Made by a program: the position numbers and the translations under genes. A model generated the notes under the pieces. It was given only the letters and a program-made list of their open reading frames with translations, was not told the DNA's origin and made no database searches. Shown piece after piece: positions 7,569-15,032 of a stretch of 42,818 nucleotides of DNA; the first letter of the stretch is position 1; every line of letters starts with the position of its first letter. Origin of the DNA: Aeromonas fluvialis. GTDB taxonomy: Bacteria; Pseudomonadota; Gammaproteobacteria; Enterobacterales; Aeromonadaceae. Location: NCBI RefSeq assembly GCF_000819885.1, contig NZ_CDBO01000014.1:1-42818 (forward strand). The letters are read 5' to 3'.

Positions 7569-7835
7569 TCAGCAAGATTGCTGCAGCAACTGACAAACTT
7601 TGACATTCGCCTCAACAAACTCTTCCCAGCTATACAGACCTGAATAATTCATCCGGAATTGCCGTTCCACCCGGCAAATATCTGGCCGGGTTTCATAAAT
7701 CCGGCATTGCTTGTCTGCATCACAGTAGTGCAGGCAAGCGCCATCCCCCCGATCCAGATATCGGGTTTCCTCCGCCAGATGCACATTGCGGCAGCACTGC
7801 CCGCATTGAGTACAGGGAAAAGCTGGTAACGTCAT
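7569..7835 (-). CDS. YkgJ-family cysteine-cluster protein
   Basis: An 88-residue protein with the family signature CTQCGQCC near residues 8-15. Further cysteines occur in GACLHYCD, QCRIYETRPDICR and the C-terminus, a pattern typical of YkgJ (UPF0153) proteins predicted to bind zinc or an iron-sulfur cluster. Their activity is unknown. Its ATG overlaps the stop of the HNH-like membrane protein gene by 4 bp (7832-7835), so the two are translationally coupled. The usual chromosomal YkgJ proteins are single genes, so tight coupling to a membrane nuclease-like gene suggests a functional partnership here. Confidence 0.8.
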   Translation of the reverse strand: MTLPAFPCTQCGQCCRNVHLAEETRYLDRGDGACLHYCDADKQCRIYETRPDICRVERQFRMNYSGLYSWEEFVEANVKVCQLLQQSC

Positions 7836-9466
7836 ACCTTTGAAGCCAACCAGTTACGGGTGCTGGCGGCATTCCCCATCTCGAACGGCAGTTCTATACC
7901 GCGGGCCAGCACCTGTTGCTGCAACACCACACTACGCTCAAGTTCATCGTTACAGCTTTGCAGTTCGAGGGTAAAGGTCTGCAATTCTTCTACGTCTAGA
8001 TTGAATTCCAGTTGACTCAACTCGGCCAGATAACGATCCAGTTCCGCATTGATAGCCTGGAACTGTTTAAGCGTGCCTGCATGTGGCCCCATGGATTCGA
8101 CGAAGGCCCACAGCTTACAAGCCACACTGCTGTGCAGCAAAAAATAGTTGAGTCCGAGGGTAACAGTGCCTGTTATCAGAGCACTGGCAAAGGCTGCAAG
8201 CTCGGCACCGAACGGAAAACTGCATATTGGCAGCAGTTGGGCGTAGGCCATGGAGCCTACGGTGGTAGCTGCTCCGACTGACAACAATGAGGTGACCGCC
8301 TGGCACAATTCAACGAAGCTGAGCTTGTCGGGATTGAAGGCCAATAACTTGATGGCTTTGACCAATACACCCCAGATCTCGCGAATGATCTTAATCGCCA
8401 TTACATGGGTGGTGGCGAGGATGTTGAATACGGTGGTGGTAAGGCTACCGAGGATGCCTGAAAATACGCCGTCTTTGAATGCAACCAAGAAGGCGTTAAA
8501 ACGTGCTTTGACTCGTTCCCAGATGCCTTTAAGCGAGGCAGTGATGCTGTCTACAAACGTTTCGAAGCTGAAATTGACTTTGAGCTTGGTCAGCAGGGCT
8601 GGCAGTTGCTCGCGTAGTTCAAACCACACCTCTGCCATGACCATTCCGAGCATTTGTCGGGTGCCCATGGCCAAGCCGGCTTTACCTGCGGCGCTGGCGG
8701 TTTGGTGGAGAAACTTGCTGCTAGTGTAGTAGGTGTGGTTAATCTGTTGCTCATACGGCGCTCTAGCCTCTGCATCACGTTTACGCATGGCATCAGGATC
8801 CACCGACTTGAGTTTTGAGACTTTGATTTCGGTTTTACGGATCGTGTCTTCCAGCTCCCGGGCCTTGTGCTGCTGCTCTGGTGTGTCGCGCTGCAGGGTA
8901 GCCAAGCGGGCTCGGTCTTTAGCCAGCTGAGTTTCGTGCTCATTAATCAGACCCGGTAGCCGTTGCAGATACTGGTTGATAGACGAATCTTTTTTCGATT
9001 TATTGACGGTTTCGAGGGTGGTTTGCAGGTTGCTACTTTGATTAGCCAGTTCCACCCCATTTAGACCGGCCAGAACACGACCAGGATCGTTATGGATTTC
9101 ATTTGCACTGATAACGTGGTCGAGGTTGCGTTGTTCGTTCGCGCCCATCATCGTATTGCGATAAGGGTCATGCAAGGTGCCGGCGGATTGCTTGGCTTTA
9201 TCCCGCTCGCCGGTGGCAATGTAATTAGCGTGCTTATGGTAGAGCCCACTATTGTAATCTTCGCGTTGTTCATAACGCAGCTGTTCATCAGTTGTGGCCC
9301 ACACGCCATTACGAACATTGTGGATCGTGTTTACATCACCGCCCTTCTGATCTTTAAACAACAAAAAGTCCAGTCCAAAACTGGTAACCAAGCTATTGAT
9401 AACGGTTTTCTCGAGCTCTACAGTCCACGGGAAGTCTTGCGCGGCGGTGTGCATAGTGGCGTCCAT
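7832..9466 (-). CDS. Putative membrane-anchored HNH-like nuclease
   Basis: A 544-residue protein not assigned to a named family. Residues 113-160 read NLDHVIS...SSNLQTTLETVNKSKKD. This matches the HNH layout DH-V-I ... N-L ... N-x-S-K, with D116-H117, N146 and N155-K158 as candidate catalytic or metal-site positions. A charged coiled-coil-like region covers about 165-235 (LAKDRARLATLQRD..., LEDTIRKTEIKVSKLK). Hydrophobic, probably membrane-spanning stretches cover about 325-375 and 388-445, followed by a helical tail. No N-terminal signal peptide is present. The gene lies 48 bp after the glycine-zipper gene and overlaps the YkgJ-type gene by 4 bp. The ribosome binding site is weak for both candidate ATGs (9466 and 9454). 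A nuclease tethered to the membrane would be an unusual effector. The HNH reading is from motif inspection only. Confidence 0.55.
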   Translation of the reverse strand: MDATMHTAAQDFPWTVELEKTVINSLVTSFGLDFLLFKDQKGGDVNTIHNVRNGVWATTDEQLRYEQREDYNSGLYHKHANYIATGERDKAKQSAGTLHDPYRNTMMGANEQRNLDHVISANEIHNDPGRVLAGLNGVELANQSSNLQTTLETVNKSKKDSSINQYLQRLPGLINEHETQLAKDRARLATLQRDTPEQQHKARELEDTIRKTEIKVSKLKSVDPDAMRKRDAEARAPYEQQINHTYYTSSKFLHQTASAAGKAGLAMGTRQMLGMVMAEVWFELREQLPALLTKLKVNFSFETFVDSITASLKGIWERVKARFNAFLVAFKDGVFSGILGSLTTTVFNILATTHVMAIKIIREIWGVLVKAIKLLAFNPDKLSFVELCQAVTSLLSVGAATTVGSMAYAQLLPICSFPFGAELAAFASALITGTVTLGLNYFLLHSSVACKLWAFVESMGPHAGTLKQFQAINAELDRYLAELSQLEFNLDVEELQTFTLELQSCNDELERSVVLQQQVLARGIELPFEMGNAASTRNWLASKV

Positions 9467-9514
9467 GACTATCTAAACAATATCAAAAGGGGGCCTAACG
9501 GCCCCGCAAGTAAG

Positions 9515-10615
9515 TTACGCAGGCTCAATGCGGGCCGCGCTGGTTTTGGTGTCGCAGAGTTGTTTATCCAGCTGATCTGTATTGAGGATCATTGAGCCGT
9601 CTTCGTCCGTATCCATCACCGGCACGCCATTTTCGTCTTTCTGGATCTCACCGTTGACATGCTTGACCCGGAACAACGGTGTGGTGATCAGGTCAACGAG
9701 GATAGCTGCCAGTGCATAGCCGTTGCCAATTGCACGCATAATCGTGTCGCTCAATTGAGCCAGCGCCACTTGTGGATCCTGTTTGAGCATCTTAGCTGCT
9801 TCAATTTGGTGTGAGACGGCCTTGAGTATGTCGAAGTACTGGTCAAACTGGATGTAAACAGTCTTTATCACCTCGATAATTTCGAAAGCATAATCTTCGG
9901 TGTTACTGAGCTGTTCCTGAGCCTTTTTAAGTTTCGCAATAGCGCTGCCAACTTGGCTGTTTATTTTATTCGCGTTCTTAATCGCCTCCTCGCCGTGGCT
10001 GTTGTATGCCCAGCCAGCAATAGCTAGCACTGGACCAGCCACGGCTGCACCGAGGATCGCGCTGCCTCCAGCCATGCCCAAACCACCAGTGGCAAGAGAC
10101 CCACCGCCAATGGCCGCCAGAGTAGCGTTGGTAGCAGCGACGCCGGATAACGCAGAAATACTTATACCGGTAGAGGCAGCACCCAGAGCCATGACTCCGC
10201 CATAAATGGCAAATCCGGCCGCAGCTCCAGCAGCCCCAGCTCCAGCCGCTGCACCCAACACACCAATGGCTGTATAGCTGTAACCCTCAATTTTCTGTAG
10301 TTTGTGCTTGGCAATGCTGATCTCAAGTTTATCCTGACGACCGCTGTTGAGCTTTTGCAGAAGGTCATCGGCAAGTGTTTTGAACTCGTTGAACTGCTGT
10401 CCGACCTTTAGTTCTTCCTGCCCCAATACATCAAGGACTTCGTTGGTGGCCTTTTCCTGTATGTCAAACGGTGTTCTTGTTTCCTCGTAACGTCTTTTTG
10501 CAGAGTTAACGGTATCGTCTGCTTCAGAGTGTTTCTGGTAGCCGTCATAGCCCTTTTTGGCGCCGTAGGCTGCAGTAACCAGTGCAGCTGCACCGAGGAT
10601 AATTGGAATTGGCAT
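9515..10615 (-). CDS. Glycine-zipper membrane protein
   Basis: A 366-residue protein. It starts with a hydrophobic segment (residues 1-20). Charged, mostly helical sequence follows to about 110, then an Ala/Gly-rich hydrophobic region at 112-203 that includes GAAAGAGAAGAAAGFAIYGG and an ATNATLAAIGGGSLATGG motif. Helices continue to about 310 and the tail is acidic. The repeated small-residue spacing (GxxxG-like) is typical of helix packing in membranes and of pore-forming or membrane-remodelling proteins. I have seen the ATNATLA-GGGS-type motif in proteins of unknown function but cannot assign a named family. It is the first gene of a three-gene unit with the HNH-like and YkgJ-type genes. AAGGAAT precedes ATG 10613-10615 by about seven bases. 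Confidence 0.65.
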   Translation of the reverse strand: MPIPIILGAAALVTAAYGAKKGYDGYQKHSEADDTVNSAKRRYEETRTPFDIQEKATNEVLDVLGQEELKVGQQFNEFKTLADDLLQKLNSGRQDKLEISIAKHKLQKIEGYSYTAIGVLGAAAGAGAAGAAAGFAIYGGVMALGAASTGISISALSGVAATNATLAAIGGGSLATGGLGMAGGSAILGAAVAGPVLAIAGWAYNSHGEEAIKNANKINSQVGSAIAKLKKAQEQLSNTEDYAFEIIEVIKTVYIQFDQYFDILKAVSHQIEAAKMLKQDPQVALAQLSDTIMRAIGNGYALAAILVDLITTPLFRVKHVNGEIQKDENGVPVMDTDEDGSMILNTDQLDKQLCDTKTSAARIEPA

Positions 10616-10800
10616 AGTAGTATTCCTTTACAAATTTTAATAAAAAATACAATGCTGAAAGTAGTTGCGTAATCCCTACCTACTACCTGCGCACTCCTCA
10701 TTCAGCAGATAAAAAGTGTGCAAGTAGATGAACAACTGTTGTTTCTTGTTTAGTCATCATACATAAAAATTTAGTGGCCTGAATTGGTGTATAAAAACAC

Positions 10801-11202
10801 ATGTCACATTTTCAAACAGAAGTTAGCTTGCTAATCCCGGATAAACTGAATCGGACGAAGCGGTCGAGACTGCAAGGACAACTGAAGCGGATCCGGCAGG
10901 AGTTGAACGGCAGGAGACTGCACAGGCCGGTGGGTGAGACAGGAGGATGGCTGTGGAAGGTTGTAACGGGGCACATGAACTACTATGCAGTCCCACACAA
11001 TTTGCAGGCTATTGGACAGTTCATTCTTGAAGTGAAAAGAGCGTGGCTAAAGGCGCTGAGGTGTCGAAGCCAGCGAAAACGGATGCCGTGGGAGTGGTTT
11101 AGAGGGTATTTATCCCTGTGGATCCCGACCCCGCGAGTGATGCATCCATATCCTGATGCGCGATTTGGCGGTATGACTCGAGGTAGGAGCCGGATGCGTT
11201 AG
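10801..11202 (+). pseudogene. Group II intron reverse transcriptase/maturase, C-terminal remnant
   Basis: The 133-codon frame corresponds only to the end of a group II intron-encoded protein. A maturase (domain X) region includes GWLWKVVTGHMNYYAVP and WLKALRCRSQRKRMPWEW, and the characteristic PTPRVMHPYPDARF end is followed by TRGRSRMR. The reverse transcriptase motifs, including YADD, are missing, and a full protein would be more than 400 residues. Homology seems to begin near position 10835, so the ATG at 10801 is probably fortuitous. Intron RNA domain V follows directly at 11187. This is the 3' end of an intron truncated on its 5' side. Confidence 0.8.
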
Positions 11203-11258
11203 TAGCGAACGTCCGGATCTGTGCGGGGGGGGGGAGTAATTGCCATTTCTACCGCGAC
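11187..11258 (+). mobile_element. Group II intron domains V and VI (3' end of the truncated intron)
   Basis: Domain V reads GAGCCGGATGCG, then TTAGTAGCGAAC, then GTCCGGATCT. It carries an AGC catalytic triad (11188-11190), and CCGGA pairs with TCCGG. The following G-run and CTACCGCGAC resemble the usual domain VI and 3' end, so the intron probably ends near 11255-11259. The exact 3' splice site is uncertain. Confidence 0.65.
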
Positions 11259-11259
11259 C

Positions 11260-11441
11260 CCGTCTTTGACCAGCACGGCAACCGCTTTCTCCACTGTACT
11301 GGTTGACTTACCAATCCGCTATGCGACTTGTTTGAGAGTCAACGTTGGCTCAATAGCCAAGACACCCAAGATCAAGTCCCGCATTTCTACCTTCATTTCT
11401 GCCTGCTTTTCTACCCGCGTTTATTCCAGCTCGTCGTCTAC
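11260..11441 (-). pseudogene. Winged-helix regulator fragment with stop codons
   Basis: Reading the minus strand from 11441 gives a frame interrupted by TAA and TAG. It nevertheless contains a convincing winged-helix core: LILGVLAIEPTLTLKQVA, stop, then RIGKSTSTVEKAVAVLVKDG. This matches the C-terminal helix-turn-helix common in AlbA/Schlafen-type ATP-binding and Fic-associated regulators. The TAG lies inside the helix-turn-helix where Glu is usual, which suggests a point mutation. The fragment ends at the 3' boundary of the group II intron remnant, so the intron may have inserted into this already decaying gene in the opposite orientation. Confidence 0.5.
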
Positions 11442-11485
11442 CTAACGATATCACCCGATTAGACGACATGGGAGCCAATGAGATA

Positions 11486-12364
11486 CTACTCCCAACGTTC
11501 CCTGAGAACCCTGGGTCTTCCACCTTTCCCTCTTCTGTGAGGTACCTCCATTTTACCCACACTTCTAAAGCGCTCATGCATCACTGCCAGTAGCGCTTCA
11601 TCAAACTTGAGCAAATAGCTCAGTGCATTATGTAATAGCAGATGACGTTTTTCTAAGTCATCGCAACGCACCATCCCAATACCGTATGCTCCCCACTCTT
11701 CGTATTTATTCCTATCCGCATTGCAGTTGTAATATGTTCTGGGTTCACGACTCAATGATTTCCATTCCTCACCCAATTTACGCCCAAGACTAATATCACC
11801 CTGGACTTTATTGCCATTGAATATAAATGCCATATGGTAGTGATAGCCCCTGGCCACTCCATACTCTAACTTCCATACATACCCTAAAAGATTACGATAG
11901 CGACGTTTTACCGCTCTCAGGTACGTGTCTCTATCATCTATCGCTTCTTCGATGGTCAGGGTGTCTTTAATTTCATCACCATAGTGAACATCCACCCTGA
12001 CCACCAGGAGTTTAGAATACAGCCTAAATAGTTTGTTGATATAGTCATGGACACTAGTGCTATTACGTGCCTCAGAGCGTTTCAGATTACGTAAACGCTT
12101 CTGATGCAGAGATGTATCAAGCTCCTCCAAGAACTCCTCTATAACGTCTTCTAGTTCGGGAGATAATTGCCTATCTACATATATCTCTCGATAAGGGTAA
12201 AAGTATCTCAAGAACAGCTCAACCGAGGGATGAGCAGACTTAGCCTCTCTGTAGTGATAGTAATGTTTGGTAACAGCATCCATTGCTTTTTGGAAAGCAT
12301 GGATGTTTATAGTTGGATAGTTAGATTCTAAGCTTTTAATAAATTGCAGGATATGGACAGACAT
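11486..12364 (-). CDS. YagK/YfjJ (inovirus Gp2-like) family protein
   Basis: A 292-residue protein. The C-terminal half matches the YagK/YfjJ/inovirus Gp2 family: an RYRNLLGYVWKLEYGVARG stretch, the His-hydrophobic-His motif GYHYHMAFIFNG, LGEEWK, YNCNADRNKYEEWGAYGIGMV, and a basic GKGGRPRV tail. Such proteins are found on P4-like islands and filamentous phages. The HYH motif recalls the metal-binding HUH element of rolling-circle initiators, so a replication or mobilisation role is plausible. It is AT-rich compared with the flanking chromosome. It lies downstream of the AlpA-type gene, the common order in integrase-AlpA-Gp2 islands. The ribosome binding site before ATG 12362-12364 is weak. 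Confidence 0.8.
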   Translation of the reverse strand: MSVHILQFIKSLESNYPTINIHAFQKAMDAVTKHYYHYREAKSAHPSVELFLRYFYPYREIYVDRQLSPELEDVIEEFLEELDTSLHQKRLRNLKRSEARNSTSVHDYINKLFRLYSKLLVVRVDVHYGDEIKDTLTIEEAIDDRDTYLRAVKRRYRNLLGYVWKLEYGVARGYHYHMAFIFNGNKVQGDISLGRKLGEEWKSLSREPRTYYNCNADRNKYEEWGAYGIGMVRCDDLEKRHLLLHNALSYLLKFDEALLAVMHERFRSVGKMEVPHRRGKGGRPRVLRERWE

Positions 12365-12622
12365 GAGTAATCCCTCAATGAAGAGTAGGTTTAATATTCT
12401 AAGGGGAGTGTATGGTTAACTGAGGTTAGGTAGTTAGTAGATGGGTATAATGTTGATTGACATTAAATAATATAAACACCTTAACTTGCGTTAATTAATG
12501 GGTATCTCTCCGTAGGCATGCTTGCGAAGATAAAGACATTTAATGATGTGTGTTTGTCGTTATAGCTGTTAGTTGGGAGTAAACAATCAGCAGGTTAACT
12601 TATGGAGCCTTTATGGCTTAAA

Positions 12623-12835
12623 TTAAAATACTCTTATTGATGCTTGTGCGTGTAACCAAGTATCAATTTCATGTTCAAACCAGCCGACAGCTGACAAGCC
12701 CAACTTAAGTGGCTTGGGGAAATTTTGGTCATAGCGAGGGGATTTCTTGCTGATGCGGTCATATATAGTTGAACGGGCAAGGCCGGTCTTTTGGATAACG
12801 TCTTTGATGCGCAGTACTTTGGGGGAAGTGTTCAT
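12623..12835 (-). CDS. AlpA-family excisionase/transcriptional regulator
   Basis: A 70-residue DNA-binding protein with the AlpA pattern VLRIKDVIQKTGLARSTIYDRI, a short loop (FPKPLKLGLSAVGWFEHEIDTWL) and a C-terminal helix. AlpA-type proteins activate integrase expression or act as excision directionality factors. I chose ATG 12833-12835 because CAGGAGAACACC lies directly upstream. The in-frame ATG at 12868 would place this site inside the gene. The protein length is normal for the family. Together with the integrase at 15033-16250 it probably controls island excision. Confidence 0.88.
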   Translation of the reverse strand: MNTSPKVLRIKDVIQKTGLARSTIYDRISKKSPRYDQNFPKPLKLGLSAVGWFEHEIDTWLHAQASIRVF

Positions 12836-13171
12836 GGTGTTCTCCTGGTAGTTGGGGGTTTCGTTCACCAGAAGGGATTGGGGGTAGAAAAAAACTGGCT
12901 TTAAGGAGGGGGTGGCTGCGATAGCAAGTTAATGATGGCCTGTCATAACAAGGCTGTATGATGCTGTAGAGCAAGATTGATTGAGGGCAAGTGGGATGCT
13001 ACGCGGTGTGTTCTTGAAGGATAACTCATGTGATAGTCAATGTGACTGACATAGGATTGGGCTGTGCAATGTATGGAAACAATCGTCTGCAGAGGCTATG
13101 ATAAAGCAGCTATCTGTCACCTAGGTGACCATCTCTTTTTTTGTTTTTAATTTATTAATGGGCAGGGTCAT
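12836..13171. other. Divergent intergenic region with a 14-bp palindrome
   Basis: These 336 bases hold no gene that I can support. They separate the leftward AlpA gene from the rightward 13172 gene and should contain both promoters. GTCACCTAGGTGAC (13116-13129) is a perfect palindrome about 45 bp upstream of the 13172 start and is the best operator candidate. Confidence 0.5.
13116..13129. promoter_or_regulatory. Palindrome GTCACCTAGGTGAC, candidate operator
   Basis: A perfect 14-bp palindrome in an AT-rich stretch between the divergent AlpA and 13172 genes. A regulatory role is inferred from position and symmetry only. Confidence 0.35.
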
Positions 13172-14533
13172 TTGAATATAGAGCGTAGGGTAATTAATTT
13201 TATTTTTCATTGCTTTTTATTTAAATCCAATAAAATAAATGGAGGGTGTGAAAAATACAAGAGAGACGCGGCATATATATCAATAATGTCACCTCTTATT
13301 GAAACAAAAGAGCGTGCGGTGCATGATCTTATCTACAGATATATTATCTATAAGCGGAGATATCCCATATCATCACCCCACCCCCCTCAATTTCAATTGG
13401 ACTTTGAGGATGTATGCCACTTTCGACGTGCGAGTGGAAATATGCTTTTCCAGCTTATCCCTAAAAATAAAGTTAACACTGCATTTAGGCTAGAAAATGC
13501 TCACATTGACCTAGAAAGACTAGATTTAATTATTCATGATTGGCTTCACATCTCAATTGAACAGATAGAAAACGTTATTGAAATATACAAGCAAAACCTA
13601 TCCATAGAGGATGTTAGATTATTTTCAAGCACTATCCTTTCTTATTTCTCGAGAGCGCTTGATAGCAAATCTTACACTGTTCAAGGGGTCTTTGAGAAAA
13701 CCCCATCAATGGATACATTGTCAGTGGTATTCATTAATTTAATGAAGATGTCTGAGAGCGATAAAAACCATATGGCGTTACGAAGTAATGTCGTTGCCGA
13801 GCGTTTTTTCTCCTTGAGTGAAAAAAACTTGTTGCTGTCTCAAGACAATAAACGTGTTGAAGGAATGCTTCAGATTTTAATAGACGCAATAATTATATCC
13901 GCAAGTATTGATGATAAATCAAGGCTTGCTCGTAAAAATGCTATAATGGCAATAATACTTGGTGCTAAGCAGCTAGCATTAACTGTGATCGATGAGCGTT
14001 TATCAAACAAGCTAAAAAAATTAGTCTACTCAGATGAACATACCATTGAGCGTTTATCTAAAACTGTTTTTTCACGCATCAAGTCATGCTGGTGGTTTTC
14101 TGAGTTAATGGCATCAGCAAAAAACAAGCAGGATAAATTTGTTTACATAAAAGCTCTTCTGAATTCCTTCTTTATGACATATCAGCAGATAGATAGCCTG
14201 TTAAATAGTATAAAATCTGCCAATAGCACGAAAAAGAATAAAGAACTAAAAAGAGTAGAGCAACTTACTTTTGATGTTCCATCTCTAGTGAAGGATCGAT
14301 TTGAAAAATTATACTTGGAAAAACGTAAAGACAATAATGAATTAACTAAGAGGGGGCTTATTTCTGCTCTTATTGATGAAGAATACAGAAAAACCTTTAA
14401 CAAATCTGAACAAAATAATTCATGCTTCGGTATAATGTATGATGAAGAGAATGACTTGTATTCTCCCGCGTTGGAGGTTGACGCCAATCTGAAAGCTAAA
14501 AATACATCCAAGCCACAATCTGGAAAACGGTAA
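13172..14533 (+). CDS. Hypothetical AT-rich island protein, 415-453 aa
   Basis: The frame opens with TTG 13172, preceded by a modest AGGG. The first internal ATG is at 13286 and gives 415 residues. The segment before that ATG reads like untranslated DNA (FIFHCFLFKSNK), so the shorter form is quite possible. The product is a soluble, helix-rich, Lys/Ser-rich protein with no signal peptide, no obvious membrane span and no catalytic motif that I recognise. Its base composition is clearly lower in GC than the chromosomal half, a sign of transfer. It is transcribed opposite to the integrase and AlpA genes and stands alone, as island cargo (including defence genes) often does. Its function is unknown. 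Confidence 0.6.
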   Translation: MNIERRVINFIFHCFLFKSNKINGGCEKYKRDAAYISIMSPLIETKERAVHDLIYRYIIYKRRYPISSPHPPQFQLDFEDVCHFRRASGNMLFQLIPKNKVNTAFRLENAHIDLERLDLIIHDWLHISIEQIENVIEIYKQNLSIEDVRLFSSTILSYFSRALDSKSYTVQGVFEKTPSMDTLSVVFINLMKMSESDKNHMALRSNVVAERFFSLSEKNLLLSQDNKRVEGMLQILIDAIIISASIDDKSRLARKNAIMAIILGAKQLALTVIDERLSNKLKKLVYSDEHTIERLSKTVFSRIKSCWWFSELMASAKNKQDKFVYIKALLNSFFMTYQQIDSLLNSIKSANSTKKNKELKRVEQLTFDVPSLVKDRFEKLYLEKRKDNNELTKRGLISALIDEEYRKTFNKSEQNNSCFGIMYDEENDLYSPALEVDANLKAKNTSKPQSGKR

Positions 14534-14685
14534 TTTTTGAAAGTGGACATGGGCCTTTCAAATGGAGTGTATCAGCAGGAAGCCTGGGGCGAGCAGTAAG
14601 AACCAGGTAATCTGCTAGGCGTTTAAGTAGAGAAAACGGATACCGATCCGGTCAATTGATTTGGACTGCGGTTTAAGAGGTATCA

Positions 14686-14862
14686 ATGAAGCAGTACCAA
14701 AACTGGCTGGCCCAGTATCTGATTTGTCGTCGTTATAACGACCATGCCATGGCCGCAGAATTGGCCGAGAGCATCTGTGCTTTCTGGCTGGTCAGAGGCG
14801 ATAAGGTTGAGCATACCAAGTGGCAGAAGGTCTATCAGGATCACCTGCAACAGGCCACCTGA
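14686..14862 (+). CDS. Small hypothetical protein, 58 aa
   Basis: ATG 14686 is preceded by AAGAGG at a good distance and the frame closes with TGA at 14860-14862. The product is helical and amphipathic: QNWLAQYLICRRYNDHAM, then AELAESICAFWLV, then VEHTKWQKVYQDHL. It has no transmembrane segment or signal peptide. Residue use looks like a real protein and differs from the AT-rich gene upstream, being closer to core proteobacterial composition. I do not recognise the family. It lies between the 13172 gene and the 35-bp palindrome that separates it from the convergent integrase. Confidence 0.5.
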   Translation: MKQYQNWLAQYLICRRYNDHAMAAELAESICAFWLVRGDKVEHTKWQKVYQDHLQQAT

Positions 14863-14959
14863 CAGGCAAGGCTAATGGCCAGGGAAGGCGCCGCACCAGC
14901 TTTGTGCCTATCAGGTGGCTGCGTAGCATAGCGGAGCAGTCTGCAAAATACAGCAAAAG

Positions 14960-14994
14960 TAAATGGAGGGTACACCCGGTGTACCCTCCATTTA
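14960..14994. terminator. 35-bp perfect palindrome between convergent genes (hairpin or recombination site)
   Basis: Arms of 17 bases, TAAATGGAGGGTACACC and its exact complement, surround a single C. It lies between the stop of the 58-aa gene and the stop of the integrase, so a bidirectional terminator is the simplest reading. No strong T-tract follows on either side, so a protein-binding site is an alternative. Confidence 0.5.
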
Positions 14995-15032
14995 CACAGT
15001 CTACAAATCACTGAAGAAAGATCTGTGCTCCC

